From an uncultured Treponema sp. (GTDB lineage Bacteria > Spirochaetota > Spirochaetia > Treponematales > Treponemataceae), in assembly GCA_946411505.1 (NCBI GenBank), contig CAMKEG010000007.1, forward strand, positions 87,767-151,766: DNA of 64,000 nt, in the 5' to 3' direction. Of this stretch, positions 16,720-25,436 are shown one piece after another (position 1 is the stretch's first letter; every line of letters begins with the position of its first letter). Position numbers and translations under genes: made by a program. The notes beneath the pieces are model-generated. The model had not been told where the DNA came from, searched no databases, and worked only from the letters and a program-made list of their open reading frames with translations.

Positions 16720-17720
16720 ACAAACTCCTTAAGCAAGAGTCTTCGTATCAGCCACGAGAGAGCGGCGGCAAGAACGGCCGCAAAAAGAAACTCGTCGTAA
16801 TATTGGCTGTTGACATTTCTCAAATAATAATTTTGCGCCACGGCTTGCCGTTTTATGATGGCGGCCAAGGCTACGGAAAACGCTTGCAAGTTTTCGACGC
16901 CGTAGTAGCGGCCGCCGGAGCCCAGCGCCAATTTTTCCAAGGGCGCGCTGTCAAAGGACGAGTCAAGGTAACCTGTGTATTCTTTGCCGGTGTAAGGGTC
17001 TTTGTAGTCAAGGGGAACGGAACCTCGCGTTCCGATTCCGACGGCGTAAATTGTTATTCCGTTTTCGGAGGCAAGGCGCGCGGCCGTTTCGGGGTGAATT
17101 TCTCCGGCGTTGTTTTCTCCGTCCGTTATCAAAATTATGCATTTGCTGGGCGCCTTTGATGAAACCAAGTGGAAAATCGCGCAGCTCAATCCGGCTCCAA
17201 TCGCCGTTCCTTCGCCAAGCTCGCCAAGGTTTAATGAAAGAAGGCGGCTCTTGAAAACTTCCAAGTCGGATGTCGGCGGCACCAAAAGCGCGGCCTCGTT
17301 TCCCATCGCCACAAGGCCGTATTCCGCTCCCGAATTGTTTTGAATCAATGTCTGGGCCGCTTGCTTGGCGGCGTCAATTCTAAGCATTCCGCCGATGTCG
17401 CGGGCCGCCATGGAAGGGCTTGAGTCGATTACAAAAACGATGTCGGTTCCTCGGGTTGTGTAAACGCGCTCTTGCCTGTGGACGACCGGGTCCGCAAAAG
17501 CGATGACGACCAGCAAAAAGGCTGTGAGCGCGAGGGCCGTTGAGAGCGCCGACGCAAACTTTAAAAGCTTGTCGTTCCAAGAAAACACATAGCCGTTCCA
17601 ATCCGCGAATGTTATCGGAAAGCTTATGCGCTGCAACAATCTTGTCTTTCTAAAAACATAGAAAATTGGAATCGCCAGCAAAAGAAAAAAGGCGGCTGGA
17701 TTCATAAAACTAAAGGACAC
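16716..17720 (-). CDS. BatA-like VWA-domain membrane protein
   Basis: A 334-residue protein with two N-terminal membrane helices, a VWA domain with intact MIDAS (VIDSSPSM, TAIG, ITDGEN) and a C-terminal membrane helix ending LSWLIRRLLLKEFV. This is the BatA layout (aerotolerance operon). VWA domains bind ligands through Mg2+ and are typical partners of MoxR AAA+ ATPases. Overlaps both neighbours (4 bp and 11 bp). Confidence 0.9.
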   Translation of the reverse strand: MSFSFMNPAAFFLLLAIPIFYVFRKTRLLQRISFPITFADWNGYVFSWNDKLLKFASALSTALALTAFLLVVIAFADPVVHRQERVYTTRGTDIVFVIDSSPSMAARDIGGMLRIDAAKQAAQTLIQNNSGAEYGLVAMGNEAALLVPPTSDLEVFKSRLLSLNLGELGEGTAIGAGLSCAIFHLVSSKAPSKCIILITDGENNAGEIHPETAARLASENGITIYAVGIGTRGSVPLDYKDPYTGKEYTGYLDSSFDSAPLEKLALGSGGRYYGVENLQAFSVALAAIIKRQAVAQNYYLRNVNSQYYDEFLFAAVLAAALSWLIRRLLLKEFV

Positions 17721-18774
17721 TCAATTCCTCCTCCGATTCGCCGTCGCTTTCAAAAATGGCAATCGCCTTCAACACCATGTCGGTCAATGATTTTCTTTCG
17801 CTCGCCGCCAGTTTTGCCTGGTGCTCGGCGGGCGGATATAATTGGGATTCAATTGAGCCGTGCGCGTATCTGATGTAGTCCGTCCTTATGAACATTGAGG
17901 TAAGGTCTTCGACGCTGTTGTCTATCACGTGCGGAATTTCTCCCAAGCAAATTTTTTGGAAGGCGTTCCTTATTCCGCGCGCCGAGGCTGACGCGAATGG
18001 GTAGTCAAACCTAAAGGCAAGGTAAGTGCGCGTGATGTTTTGCAGGGCGGCGCAAAATTCAATGTCGCCCGCCTTTTTGTTTTTAAGAAGCTTCTTTATC
18101 TTTTTTATCGCGACGGCGGAATTGCGCCTGTAGGCCCGCATGATTTTAAAATGCTTGTACCAGCGCCTTATGTCTCCAAACTTTATCAAGGCCCTTAAAA
18201 GCAGCGCGAATATGACGATGGCAAAAAGCGCTATCGCGAAAATCACGTAAGTGGTTCCGGGAATGATGAAGGGCGGCGCCGGCGGCTGCATCTCCCGCAA
18301 ATTTGTTTTTTCCACGATTGACATTATTTCTATCGGGTCAAACAAGATTGAGTAGGAAATGTTTTTGTTCTTGTCCCTTTCGTTCAATCCTAGCGCCGAG
18401 AACAAGTCGAATGGCGGAAACTCTATTACGCCGGCTCTCCAAGGAATGAAGTGGACGCTGATGACGTATTCCATGTCGTTCCTGGAAAAGTAAGCCTTTT
18501 TTAGCGTCAGCGCGTCGTTCAGCTTTTTAAATGGAAGTTTTGAAATGTCGATTTCCTTTTCCATCACCAAGTCGGCGTTTGGAAAAAAGTCGACGGCGCT
18601 TCTAAATGAGTAGCGCAATTCCGCCTCGTCGCCTACAAAAACTTCGAGCGGAATCAGGCTCTGCGAAAGTTCGGAAGCGTTGTCGGAAACATTCTCCGAA
18701 ACGCTTTGCGCGAAGGCCGCCGCAAGGAAAATGAGCGCGAGCGTTGAAAGAATTTTTTTGGGCGGCTTTTTCAT
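17710..18774 (-). CDS. Bat-operon membrane protein of unknown function
   Basis: A 354-residue protein with signal peptide (KKILSTLALIFLAAAFAQ), an extracytoplasmic beta-rich domain of about 160 residues, one membrane helix (TTYVIFAIALFAIVIFALLL) and a basic cytoplasmic part (IRRWYKHFKIMRAYRR). The frame is open to 18912, but the ATG at 18774 overlaps the DUF58 stop as ATGA and gives the signal peptide. Position matches the DUF4381-like gene often found between DUF58 and BatA; I have not recognised it by motif. Confidence 0.72.
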   Translation of the reverse strand: MKKPPKKILSTLALIFLAAAFAQSVSENVSDNASELSQSLIPLEVFVGDEAELRYSFRSAVDFFPNADLVMEKEIDISKLPFKKLNDALTLKKAYFSRNDMEYVISVHFIPWRAGVIEFPPFDLFSALGLNERDKNKNISYSILFDPIEIMSIVEKTNLREMQPPAPPFIIPGTTYVIFAIALFAIVIFALLLRALIKFGDIRRWYKHFKIMRAYRRNSAVAIKKIKKLLKNKKAGDIEFCAALQNITRTYLAFRFDYPFASASARGIRNAFQKICLGEIPHVIDNSVEDLTSMFIRTDYIRYAHGSIESQLYPPAEHQAKLAASERKSLTDMVLKAIAIFESDGESEEELSVL

Positions 18775-19661
18775 CTGATTTCCCTCTGCGAAAAGAAATT
18801 TAAAAGCGCGCTCATTGAATCTTCGCTTGTTGAAACCATCAACGGAATGCCGCCCCTTCGCAAGACGATGTCCAGCCATCTTTTGCTTCTCATGGCGGCG
18901 TCCTCGCGCCATTCGCTTTTGAAAGTTTTTGACATTGTGGGGAAGAGGCGGAGAATTCCGCTTTCTGGATCGCGCGCCAATATCGAGCCGGTTTCCGGAA
19001 GCGAGGAGTCAACGCTGTCCGTCACTCGCACCGCCACAACGTCATGGCGCGCGGCTAGATGCGCGAAAGCGTCTTCCCAACCGCCGGCCCTAAAGTCTGA
19101 CAGGACAAAAACCAAGGAGCGCTTGCGCAAAAGTTTTCCCGCGGCGTTGATGGAAGCCGCCAGTGCCGTTCCTCTGGACCTTTGCGGCATCTCGTCCATG
19201 CGGGAAAGCAAGAGCAAAGTTTGTTCCGGCGAGTTTTTTGGCTGTACGGCAAATTCTATTTGTCCGGAAAACAGCGCCGCGCCCACCGGATTGGAATTTC
19301 GTTCCGCGCTCAAAGTCAACAGGGCGGCGATTTCCGTCGCGCTTTCCAAGCGGGTTTTGCTTTTTGAGCCTTCTTGCATTGAAACGGAACGGTCGACGAT
19401 TAAGAAAATTTGCAGCTCGCGCTCCTCGTCGAACATTTTTACAAACGGGCGCGCGCTTCTGGCGGTGACGTTCCAGTCAATCGTCCTTACGTCGTCTCCG
19501 CGCAAGTATTCGCGCACGCCGGCAAATTCAATTCCTTGGCCTCGGTACAATGAACGGAAGGCTCCGTTTTGCATCGCGGAAGCGAGAGACTTTGTGGTTA
19601 TTCTAAGCAGCGCCGCGCGCCTCATCAAGGAGTCGCGGTCCGAAATTAAATTCTCCGCCAT
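18771..19661 (-). CDS. DUF58 protein (MoxR-associated)
   Basis: About 296 residues. The central motif FAGVREYLRGDDVRTIDW followed by NVTARSARPFVKMF is the DUF58 signature, and a VWA-like fold follows (LIVDRSVSM, VLSDFRAGG). DUF58 genes almost always follow moxR. A TTG at 19673 could add four residues; ATG at 19661 is preferred. The Mg2+-site motif DRSVSM looks intact. Confidence 0.9.
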   Translation of the reverse strand: MAENLISDRDSLMRRAALLRITTKSLASAMQNGAFRSLYRGQGIEFAGVREYLRGDDVRTIDWNVTARSARPFVKMFDEERELQIFLIVDRSVSMQEGSKSKTRLESATEIAALLTLSAERNSNPVGAALFSGQIEFAVQPKNSPEQTLLLLSRMDEMPQRSRGTALAASINAAGKLLRKRSLVFVLSDFRAGGWEDAFAHLAARHDVVAVRVTDSVDSSLPETGSILARDPESGILRLFPTMSKTFKSEWREDAAMRSKRWLDIVLRRGGIPLMVSTSEDSMSALLNFFSQREIR

Positions 19662-19679
19662 TCTTAAGTCCAAGAGCCG

Positions 19680-20672
19680 TTACGGAAGGGGAGTCAATTC
19701 CAAGATTTTTTCGATGATGTCGTCCGCGCTGACGTTGGAGGCGGCCGCCTCGTATGACAAAACCATTCTGTGGCGCAAAACATTTTTTGCCACGGCCTTG
19801 ATGTCGTCGGGCAAGACAAAGGAGCGGCCGCTGAACAAGGCTTGGACTTTTGCGCATTGAAGCAGGGCTATGCCCGCGCGCGGCGAGGCTCCGTAGCTTA
19901 TGTATTTTGAGATGTCGCTTTTTCCGCCCGCGAAGGAATTTGTGGGGCGGGTCACGTTGACTATCGAAACGATGTACTCGACGATTTTGTCGTCGCACAC
20001 GATTCTGTCCAAAAGGCTTCTGCATTTTCGCAAGGCTTGCGGGCTGAAAACTTTGTTTACGGGAACCGAGGCCGCGCTTCCGCAAGTTTTTACGATTTCA
20101 ACTTCTTCGGACGCCGTTGGATACGGAACGACAATCTTCATCAAAAAGCGGTCCAATTCGGCTTCCGGCAAATTGTAAGTTCCTTCCTGCTCAATCGGGT
20201 TTTGCGTGGCCAACACAAAGAAGGGGTCGGGCAGCTTGTGGCTTGTGTCGCCGATTGTCACTTGGCGCTCGGCCATCGCCTCAAGCAAGGCGCTCTGAAC
20301 CTTTGCCGGAGCGCGGTTGATTTCGTCGGCGAAGACCACGTTGGTGAAAACCGGTCCCTTATGGACGCTGAAGCGGCCGGAATTTTGCTCGTAAATCAAA
20401 GTTCCTGTAAGGTCCGCCGGAAGCAAGTCCGGAGTGAATTGAATGCGCTTGAAGTCCAAGCCGGAGATTTCCGCGAAAGTTCGCACCGCCAAAGTTTTGG
20501 CCAGTCCCGGAACGCCTTCAAGCAAGACATGGCCGCCTGCCACCATGGCCATCAAGATTCCCTCGATTACTTGGCTTTGTCCAACCAAGCGCTTGGCGGC
20601 CTCCTCCCTGCAGCTTTCCGCAATCGCGCGGCATTCCTTCAAATCATCTTCGCTGATTTCAATTTTTTCCAT
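19680..20672 (-). CDS. MoxR-family AAA+ ATPase
   Basis: A 330-residue protein with Walker A GVPGLAKT, Walker B VVFADEINRA, sensor 1 (LATQNPIEQ) and the family's PEAELDRFLMK. MoxR proteins act as chaperones that insert metal or assemble complexes together with VWA proteins. First gene of the minus-strand operon moxR-DUF58-unknown-BatA-BatBC-BatD-smr. GGAG lies about 9 nt before the ATG. Confidence 0.95.
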   Translation of the reverse strand: MEKIEISEDDLKECRAIAESCREEAAKRLVGQSQVIEGILMAMVAGGHVLLEGVPGLAKTLAVRTFAEISGLDFKRIQFTPDLLPADLTGTLIYEQNSGRFSVHKGPVFTNVVFADEINRAPAKVQSALLEAMAERQVTIGDTSHKLPDPFFVLATQNPIEQEGTYNLPEAELDRFLMKIVVPYPTASEEVEIVKTCGSAASVPVNKVFSPQALRKCRSLLDRIVCDDKIVEYIVSIVNVTRPTNSFAGGKSDISKYISYGASPRAGIALLQCAKVQALFSGRSFVLPDDIKAVAKNVLRHRMVLSYEAAASNVSADDIIEKILELTPLP

Positions 20673-20738
20673 AATAATAACTCCAGTTCTTCGGCATAGA
20701 AAAATGAATATTTATTCATACTTTTTGCATACTTATTC

Positions 20739-20768
20739 TTGACATTCATGCCGCGTTTAGCGTATTAT
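20739..20768 (+). promoter_or_regulatory. Aminotransferase promoter, near-leaderless
   Basis: A perfect TTGACA at 20739-20744, 18 bp, TATTAT at 20763-20768, then 8 nt to the ATG at 20777. The predicted start point is 1-2 nt before the ATG and no Shine-Dalgarno exists. Confidence 0.72.
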
Positions 20769-20776
20769 ATTATACT

Positions 20777-22069
20777 ATGTTGAATCCATTAGCGCAAGAA
20801 TTAAATGAGGTTTTAAGGGATACAAGCGCGTATTCTTTGTTTTCGGATTTTGGCGAGCGAATTTACTTTCCCAACGGAATCATCGCTCAAAGCGGAGAGG
20901 CCAAGAAGTTTGGCTACGCCGCCAACGGAACGATTGGAACGACAATCATTGACGGACGCCCCGCGATGCTTGACGCGATTCACAGGCACGTTCCCGAGTT
21001 CTCAAGCTCCTCTTTGGTAGGCTACGCTCCTACGGCCGGAAACCCCGATTTGCGCGAAGCTTGGCGGCAGGACATGATAAGAAAAAATCCTTCCCTTGAG
21101 CCGAAGGAATTTTCGCAGCCGGTTTTGGTTCCGGGCTTGACGGCCGGAATCTCTTATGTGGCCGACTTGTTCTTGGATTCAACAAAGCCGCTTTTGGCCG
21201 CCGACCCTTCTTGGGACAATTACGCCTTGATAGCCGAAGCGCGCCGCAACGCGCCATTCCATCAGTTTAGGATGTTCTCCGGCGGAAACTTTGACTTTGA
21301 CTCTTTTGAAAGCGCCCTTAGAAAGGAATGCGAGTCCGGCAGCGCCCGCCTTTTGCTCAACTTTCCGCAAAATCCGTCCGGCTATTCGCCGACACGCGAC
21401 GAGGCTAAAAAAATCGTCGCGCTTCTTAAGGAACTTGCGGAAAGCGGAAAGAAAATTCTTGCCATCAGCGACGACGCCTACTTTGGATTGAACTACGAGG
21501 ACTCCATCGAGCCCCAATCGCTTTTTGCCTACACTTGCGACTTGCACCCCAACATTCTCGCCGTAAAAATCGACGGACCTACAAAAGAGGATTTTGTCTG
21601 GGGCTTCCGCGCCGGCTTTGTAACCTTTGGCTGCAAGGGCTTCACAAAAGAGCAGTATCAGGCGCTTGTCACAAAGTTGATGGGAACAATCCGCTCCTCC
21701 GTGAGCTGCTCGTCAACTCCGCCGCAGTCCTTCTTGCTTAAGGCGATGACGGACGAGTCGGAGGAATTTGAGGAGCAAAAGATTGAATACCGCGCCGTTT
21801 TGGAAGAGCGCTACGGAAAAGTCCGCGCCTTTGTGAACAGCCACAGCTCAAAAGTGGTGGAGCCGCTTCCTTTCAACTCCGGCTATTTCATGAGCTTTGA
21901 GGTGAAAGGCAAGGACGCCGAGGAATTGCGAAAAAAGCTTTTGCATGAATACGGAATCGGAACGGTTTCCATCGACAGCCATACTTTGCGCGTCGCCTTC
22001 AGTTCCCTTGAGGCGGAGCAAATTGACGAAGTTTATGCGACGATTTACAAAGCGGCAGATGAAATGTAA
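20777..22069 (+). CDS. PLP-dependent aminotransferase (class I/II)
   Basis: A 430-residue fold-type I aminotransferase. YAPTAGNPDLREAW resembles the N-terminal substrate-loop region, LLNFPQNPSGYSPT is the usual NPTG box, ISDDAYFGL contains the cofactor-binding Asp and Tyr, and the lysine region is AVKIDGPTKEDFVWGFRAGF, with the arginine that binds substrate carboxylate near LRVAFSSL. It probably transfers an amino group between aspartate or another amino acid and 2-oxoglutarate; substrate not determinable. It overlaps the lipoprotein gene by 11 bp. Confidence 0.88.
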   Translation: MLNPLAQELNEVLRDTSAYSLFSDFGERIYFPNGIIAQSGEAKKFGYAANGTIGTTIIDGRPAMLDAIHRHVPEFSSSSLVGYAPTAGNPDLREAWRQDMIRKNPSLEPKEFSQPVLVPGLTAGISYVADLFLDSTKPLLAADPSWDNYALIAEARRNAPFHQFRMFSGGNFDFDSFESALRKECESGSARLLLNFPQNPSGYSPTRDEAKKIVALLKELAESGKKILAISDDAYFGLNYEDSIEPQSLFAYTCDLHPNILAVKIDGPTKEDFVWGFRAGFVTFGCKGFTKEQYQALVTKLMGTIRSSVSCSSTPPQSFLLKAMTDESEEFEEQKIEYRAVLEERYGKVRAFVNSHSSKVVEPLPFNSGYFMSFEVKGKDAEELRKKLLHEYGIGTVSIDSHTLRVAFSSLEAEQIDEVYATIYKAADEM

Positions 22070-23309
22070 GGCGCTTTTTTTCTTTACGCTAAGCTTTCTC
22101 TTTTTTTCTTGCGGCAAAAAGGAAACGCGCCTTCTCTTAAAGACCAACAACACGGATTTCATTTCCGCCGCGGAAATTTTCAACGCCAGCCAGGACAAAA
22201 TCAAGGTTGTCGTCCACTACCAGGACGAGCTGATAAAAAACTTCGGCGCGGCCAAGGATTCCGAGCGTCCTGACATTTTGGCCGGAAGCTATTTGCAGGC
22301 CGGCGTGGAAAAAAAATATTTTTCAAATTTGTCTTCGCTTATAAAGGAAAACGGCCCGCTTGACAAGGACAGTTTTTATCCGGAGCTTCTAAAGACCGGC
22401 CGCGCCGGCGACAAGCAGTATTTGCTTCCCGTAAGCTTTAATTTGCCGGCCTTGGTTTTTTATTCCGAAAATTACGAAAGGCTTAAAGACAACGCAATGC
22501 TTTCCTTTGAGGACATAAAGGGCCTTTCAAAAAAATTCAACAGGCAAAATAAGGACGGCGTTTATTCTTCGATGGGCTTTGGCCCGCTTTGGTCGTCTGA
22601 CTTTTTGTACTTGCTTTTCAAGGACCAGGGCGTTTTCTTCAACGCCGGCGCAGATTCAATCGCATACACCGAAAACGCCTTTTCCAAAAGCGCGGAATAT
22701 GTGGGTGAATGGATAGGGCAAGTCAACGGCGGCGTGAAAAACGAGCAGGACTTTTCTTTTAAGTATTTGTACATGCCCTTTTACAACCAAGTTCAGAGCG
22801 GCCGCTGCCTTTTTTCTTACGCCACAAGCCGGCAGATTTTGTCGCTCCCTAAAGACCAAATTCACAATTTGGACTTTAGGTGGATTTGCAACGACAATAA
22901 AATTCAAATTGAGGACGACCTTGTAAGCGTAGGCGTTTGCTCAAAGAGCAAGAAAAAGGCCGCGGCAAAAAAATTCATCGTTTGGTTCATGGGAGAGTAT
23001 TCGCAAAAGCAAATGCTTGACAGAAAGGCGCGGATGAATTTGTCAACGGATTCGTTTGGAATCGCCGGCGGATTTTCGTCCTTGCAAAACGTCACCGAGC
23101 GCCTTTTTCCGCTTTACTACCGCGCCCTGCTTTCTAACACGCCTGTGGCCGACCGCCTTTGCGCGCCGCAATGTTTTCCCAGCGAATGGGCCAGAATAAA
23201 AGATGTGGTGGTCAAGCCTTTTGTCATGGATTCCTGCTCCAACGAAGGCGCGAAAATTAAGGGCATTGACGAGCGCTACGCCGATTTCTTGGCATCCGAA
23301 TCAAAATAA
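22059..23309 (+). CDS. Lipoprotein resembling ABC-transporter solute-binding proteins
   Basis: A 416-residue protein starting KCKALFFFTLSFLFFSCGKK, a type II signal peptide with the lipid-attachment cysteine at about residue 18. The rest looks like an extracellular solute-binding protein of family 1: DILAGSYLQAG, YLLPVSFNLPALVFYSE, GFGPLWSSDF, and a C-terminal FIVWFMGEYSQKQM region. No permease or ATPase genes are adjacent, so the transporter, if any, is elsewhere. ATG at 22059 overlaps the aminotransferase stop; the frame is open further upstream but without signal peptide. Confidence 0.8.
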   Translation: MKCKALFFFTLSFLFFSCGKKETRLLLKTNNTDFISAAEIFNASQDKIKVVVHYQDELIKNFGAAKDSERPDILAGSYLQAGVEKKYFSNLSSLIKENGPLDKDSFYPELLKTGRAGDKQYLLPVSFNLPALVFYSENYERLKDNAMLSFEDIKGLSKKFNRQNKDGVYSSMGFGPLWSSDFLYLLFKDQGVFFNAGADSIAYTENAFSKSAEYVGEWIGQVNGGVKNEQDFSFKYLYMPFYNQVQSGRCLFSYATSRQILSLPKDQIHNLDFRWICNDNKIQIEDDLVSVGVCSKSKKKAAAKKFIVWFMGEYSQKQMLDRKARMNLSTDSFGIAGGFSSLQNVTERLFPLYYRALLSNTPVADRLCAPQCFPSEWARIKDVVVKPFVMDSCSNEGAKIKGIDERYADFLASESK

Positions 23310-23322
23310 AAAAAATTCAAAT

Positions 23323-23397
23323 GCGGCTCCCAGTTGCGGGCGGCATAGCGGAACCGCTAGCTAGCATCGCTACACGCTGCCCGCGCCTTCGCGCCGC
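23323..23397. repeat. Palindromic intergenic element P1 (short form)
   Basis: GC-rich imperfect palindrome starting GCGGCTCCCAGTTGCGGGCG and ending CCTTCGCGCCGC before a T-run. Both ends match element P3 (25437-25600), but the inner hairpin of P3 is absent. The unpaired motif TCGCTAC is retained. It follows the lipoprotein gene at 23309. Confidence 0.7.
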
Positions 23398-23435
23398 TTT
23401 TCTTTTACATAGACGGTTTCGGTTGCCTAGCAATG

Positions 23436-23822
23436 CTATGCTTGAATGGAGAAGAGGGCGCCGGCTTCGGGCTTGGCTCCGTTCAGCATGAACTGCGCTT
23501 GGCTTGCCTGGACGCTTCTTGCGATTTCCTTTTGGTATTTTTCAATCAAGACGTCAACTTGCCCTTCGGTAAGCTTGACGCTTTTTGTTTTGGAATTTTG
23601 CGCGCCCTTTATTTTGCTAAGATTTTCAATCAAGGAATTCAAGATTTGAATTTTAGAGATTGAGACTCCGCTTTGGCCTTTGGGCGCCGCCACTCCGGAA
23701 ATATGGTTGAATTGGGCGTAAATCACGGCCGAGGGGCTTACGGGAACAAAAAGCTTTCCGCTGGCTCCGCTTGACGAGACGTGATAGCTGTAAGGATTCA
23801 AATTTGTAATGTTTGAAATCAT
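23436..23822 (-). CDS. Hypothetical protein
   Basis: A 128-residue protein without signal peptide or membrane helix: a Ser/Gly/Val-rich N-terminal third (SYHVSSSGASGKLFVPVSPS) and a helical C-terminal part rich in Lys, Gln and Ala. No family recognised. Flanked on both sides by palindromic elements P1 and P2. Reading-frame length and start context (ATG at 23822) support a real gene, but the evidence is modest. Confidence 0.6.
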   Translation of the reverse strand: MISNITNLNPYSYHVSSSGASGKLFVPVSPSAVIYAQFNHISGVAAPKGQSGVSISKIQILNSLIENLSKIKGAQNSKTKSVKLTEGQVDVLIEKYQKEIARSVQASQAQFMLNGAKPEAGALFSIQA

Positions 23823-23872
23823 CTTTTTACGCTCCGTTTTTATTGTCGGCAGAGCAGAAAAAAAAATTAGTA

Positions 23873-24022
23873 AAAACGCTTCCGGTTGCGTGCCGACAGT
23901 TCGGCGCCGCTCGCTAACGTCGCTACATGCTGTTTGCGCTTGTAACTATTTTACTTCGCCGCTTGCGCGGCGGCGCAAACAGAATGTCGCCGCCAGCCGC
24001 CCCGCTCCCTCTCGCGTTTTTC
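23873..24022. repeat. Palindromic intergenic element P2
   Basis: About 150 bp. Inner stem CTGTTTGCG (23930-23938) pairs perfectly with CGCAAACAG (23974-23982); the tip CGCCGC (23957-23962)/GCGGCG (23967-23972) has loop TTGC. The single-stranded motifs CGTCGCTAC (23918-23926) and AACTATT are shared with P3, whose inner stem has C-G where P2 has T-A, a compensatory change. Confidence 0.75.
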
Positions 24023-24079
24023 CTTTTTGTTTACCTTTGCGGATGACATAAAAGCGGCGCGGATGTGACAGTTTGGGGC

Positions 24080-24108
24080 AAAAAAAAGGCTCGAACTTGT
24101 CGAGCCTT
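24080..24108 (-). terminator. Intrinsic terminator of the candidate small RNA
   Basis: Minus-strand stem AAGGCTCGA/TCGAGCCTT (24108-24100 with 24094-24086), a 5-nt loop, followed by eight T (minus strand). Confidence 0.9.
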
Positions 24109-24288
24109 ATATGTTCTTCTATTACGACGCTGAACTTTCAGCGGAAGAACGGTATTAGTTTCTGCATGACCGCAGATGGTTTTTGTCTACTGATTTATAG
24201 CCCCAGCAAGGCTAGCTCTCTTTGTCGGATATTGCATGACGCCTCCTGTCGCGCGAGCGGTGTAAGTCCTCATCTCTTTCCTGCCCAC
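24080..24288 (-). ncRNA. Candidate stand-alone small RNA, about 209 nt, class unknown
   Basis: On the minus strand a promoter (24322-24295) and a strong intrinsic terminator (24108-24080) bracket a 209-nt transcript with no substantial ORF. Hairpins include TCTGC...GCAGA near the centre and GTTCTTC...GAAGAAC enclosing a perfect CGCTGAA/TTCAGCG hairpin. An AGGAGG followed 4 nt later by ATG could express a 16-codon peptide. I cannot match it to 6S, tmRNA, SRP or RNase P RNA. Flanked by minus-strand protein genes but separated from them. Confidence 0.7.
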
Positions 24289-24294
24289 AATTTA

Positions 24295-24322
24295 ATGATA
24301 GCATAGATTTAAAAAAACGCAA
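24295..24322 (-). promoter_or_regulatory. Promoter of the candidate small RNA
   Basis: Minus-strand TTGCGT (24322-24317), 16 bp, TATCAT (24300-24295). The predicted +1 is the G at about 24288. Confidence 0.6.
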
Positions 24323-24392
24323 GTTTTTTTTGAAAAAAAATCGCGTTTTTTGGCCTTGTTTTTATGATAGTTGATAATTTCATAAAAGGCCG

Positions 24393-25355
24393 TCAAAGCT
24401 CGATTTTGCAGGCGATTGGCAAGTGGTCCGACCAGCCTTTTAGCGAATAAATCTTAAAGGGCTTGGGGCGGCCGTCCTCGTAAGACCATTCGCCGGTCTG
24501 CGGAGAAAATTCCTCCAGCGACAAATTTCCGCAAGAAAAAAAATGGTCGATTCTTTCCCAATTGTCGCGAAAGTTGTAGCTGCCCAAATCTCCTTCAAAG
24601 CTAAGCCAAGGGGAGTGGACCAAAACTTTTTCGCCGGAAAACCTCGCGTTAAGCTCCACCTGGTCCGCCGCCGCGATTGAAAATTCCTTGATGTCTTGGT
24701 TGAAGTCTCCCGCGCAAAGAATGGCGGCCTTGGAATCGTTTTTTTGCGCTTCGATTATTTTTCGCGCCAAAAGGCTTTCCTGCCACTTTCTCCAAAGCGC
24801 CGAATCGTCGCCGCCCGACTTTGACTTCCAATGGTTGATGAAAAGTTTTAGCGGCTTTGGCGCCAGCAAGTCGACTTCGATTATGGGCCGCATCGAGGGC
24901 GCCTTGGACTTTTCGCTTTTTATGTCAAGAGAATGGACCTTCATTCCCCGCAATTGCCGGCGCGAAAGGACGGCGCAACCGATTGACGACTTTTCATCCT
25001 TCGCAAAACATGCGTAACGGTAAACTTTGGCCGGATTCCATGAGTTTCCTGCCAGCGCGTTTGAAATGTCGTAGATGATTCCGACATTCTCGATTTCCTC
25101 CAAAACCACAAGGTCGCCGTCCATTTGGTTTATGGCCTTGCAGAGTTTTTGCAGGCGTTCCTTGTAGGCGTCCTGGTTCCATTTTTTTGACTTTACAAAA
25201 TTGGAGTATTCCACTCCGTCATTGTTGCCGTCAAAAAAAGTTTGCGCGTTCCAGTTGACGATTTTGAGCGAAGCGCTTTTTTGCCCATAATCGCGGCAGG
25301 AACAGAGCGCGGCCGCGGCCAGCGCGAATAAAAAAAGTTTGAAAATATTTTTCAT
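24393..25355 (-). CDS. Endonuclease/exonuclease/phosphatase-family lipoprotein
   Basis: About 320 residues with a lipoprotein signal (FLFALAAAALCSC). The EEP metallohydrolase motifs are present: IVNWNAQTFF, VVLEEIEN, LFINHWKSKS, CAGDFNQD and GWSDHLPI at the C-terminus, matching the DNase I-like fold's catalytic Asn, Glu, His, Asp/Asn and Asp-His. An outer- or inner-membrane-anchored nuclease or phosphodiesterase. ATG at 25355 with AGGTGA upstream is preferred over the ATG five codons earlier, which lies in the ribosome-binding site. Confidence 0.88.
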   Translation of the reverse strand: MKNIFKLFLFALAAAALCSCRDYGQKSASLKIVNWNAQTFFDGNNDGVEYSNFVKSKKWNQDAYKERLQKLCKAINQMDGDLVVLEEIENVGIIYDISNALAGNSWNPAKVYRYACFAKDEKSSIGCAVLSRRQLRGMKVHSLDIKSEKSKAPSMRPIIEVDLLAPKPLKLFINHWKSKSGGDDSALWRKWQESLLARKIIEAQKNDSKAAILCAGDFNQDIKEFSIAAADQVELNARFSGEKVLVHSPWLSFEGDLGSYNFRDNWERIDHFFSCGNLSLEEFSPQTGEWSYEDGRPKPFKIYSLKGWSDHLPIACKIEL

Positions 25356-25436
25356 TTTTTCACCTCGCATATAAGATAGAACTTTTATGCAAAAAATTAG
25401 CGGTTTTAAAAAAAAATCGTAAAAAAAATGAAAAAA

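Noticed and set aside
24080..24288. 6S, tmRNA, SRP or RNase P identity of the candidate RNA
   Set aside because: The ends do not pair as in 6S RNA, there is no tRNA-like end, no SRP core motif and no RNase P signature; the class is left open.
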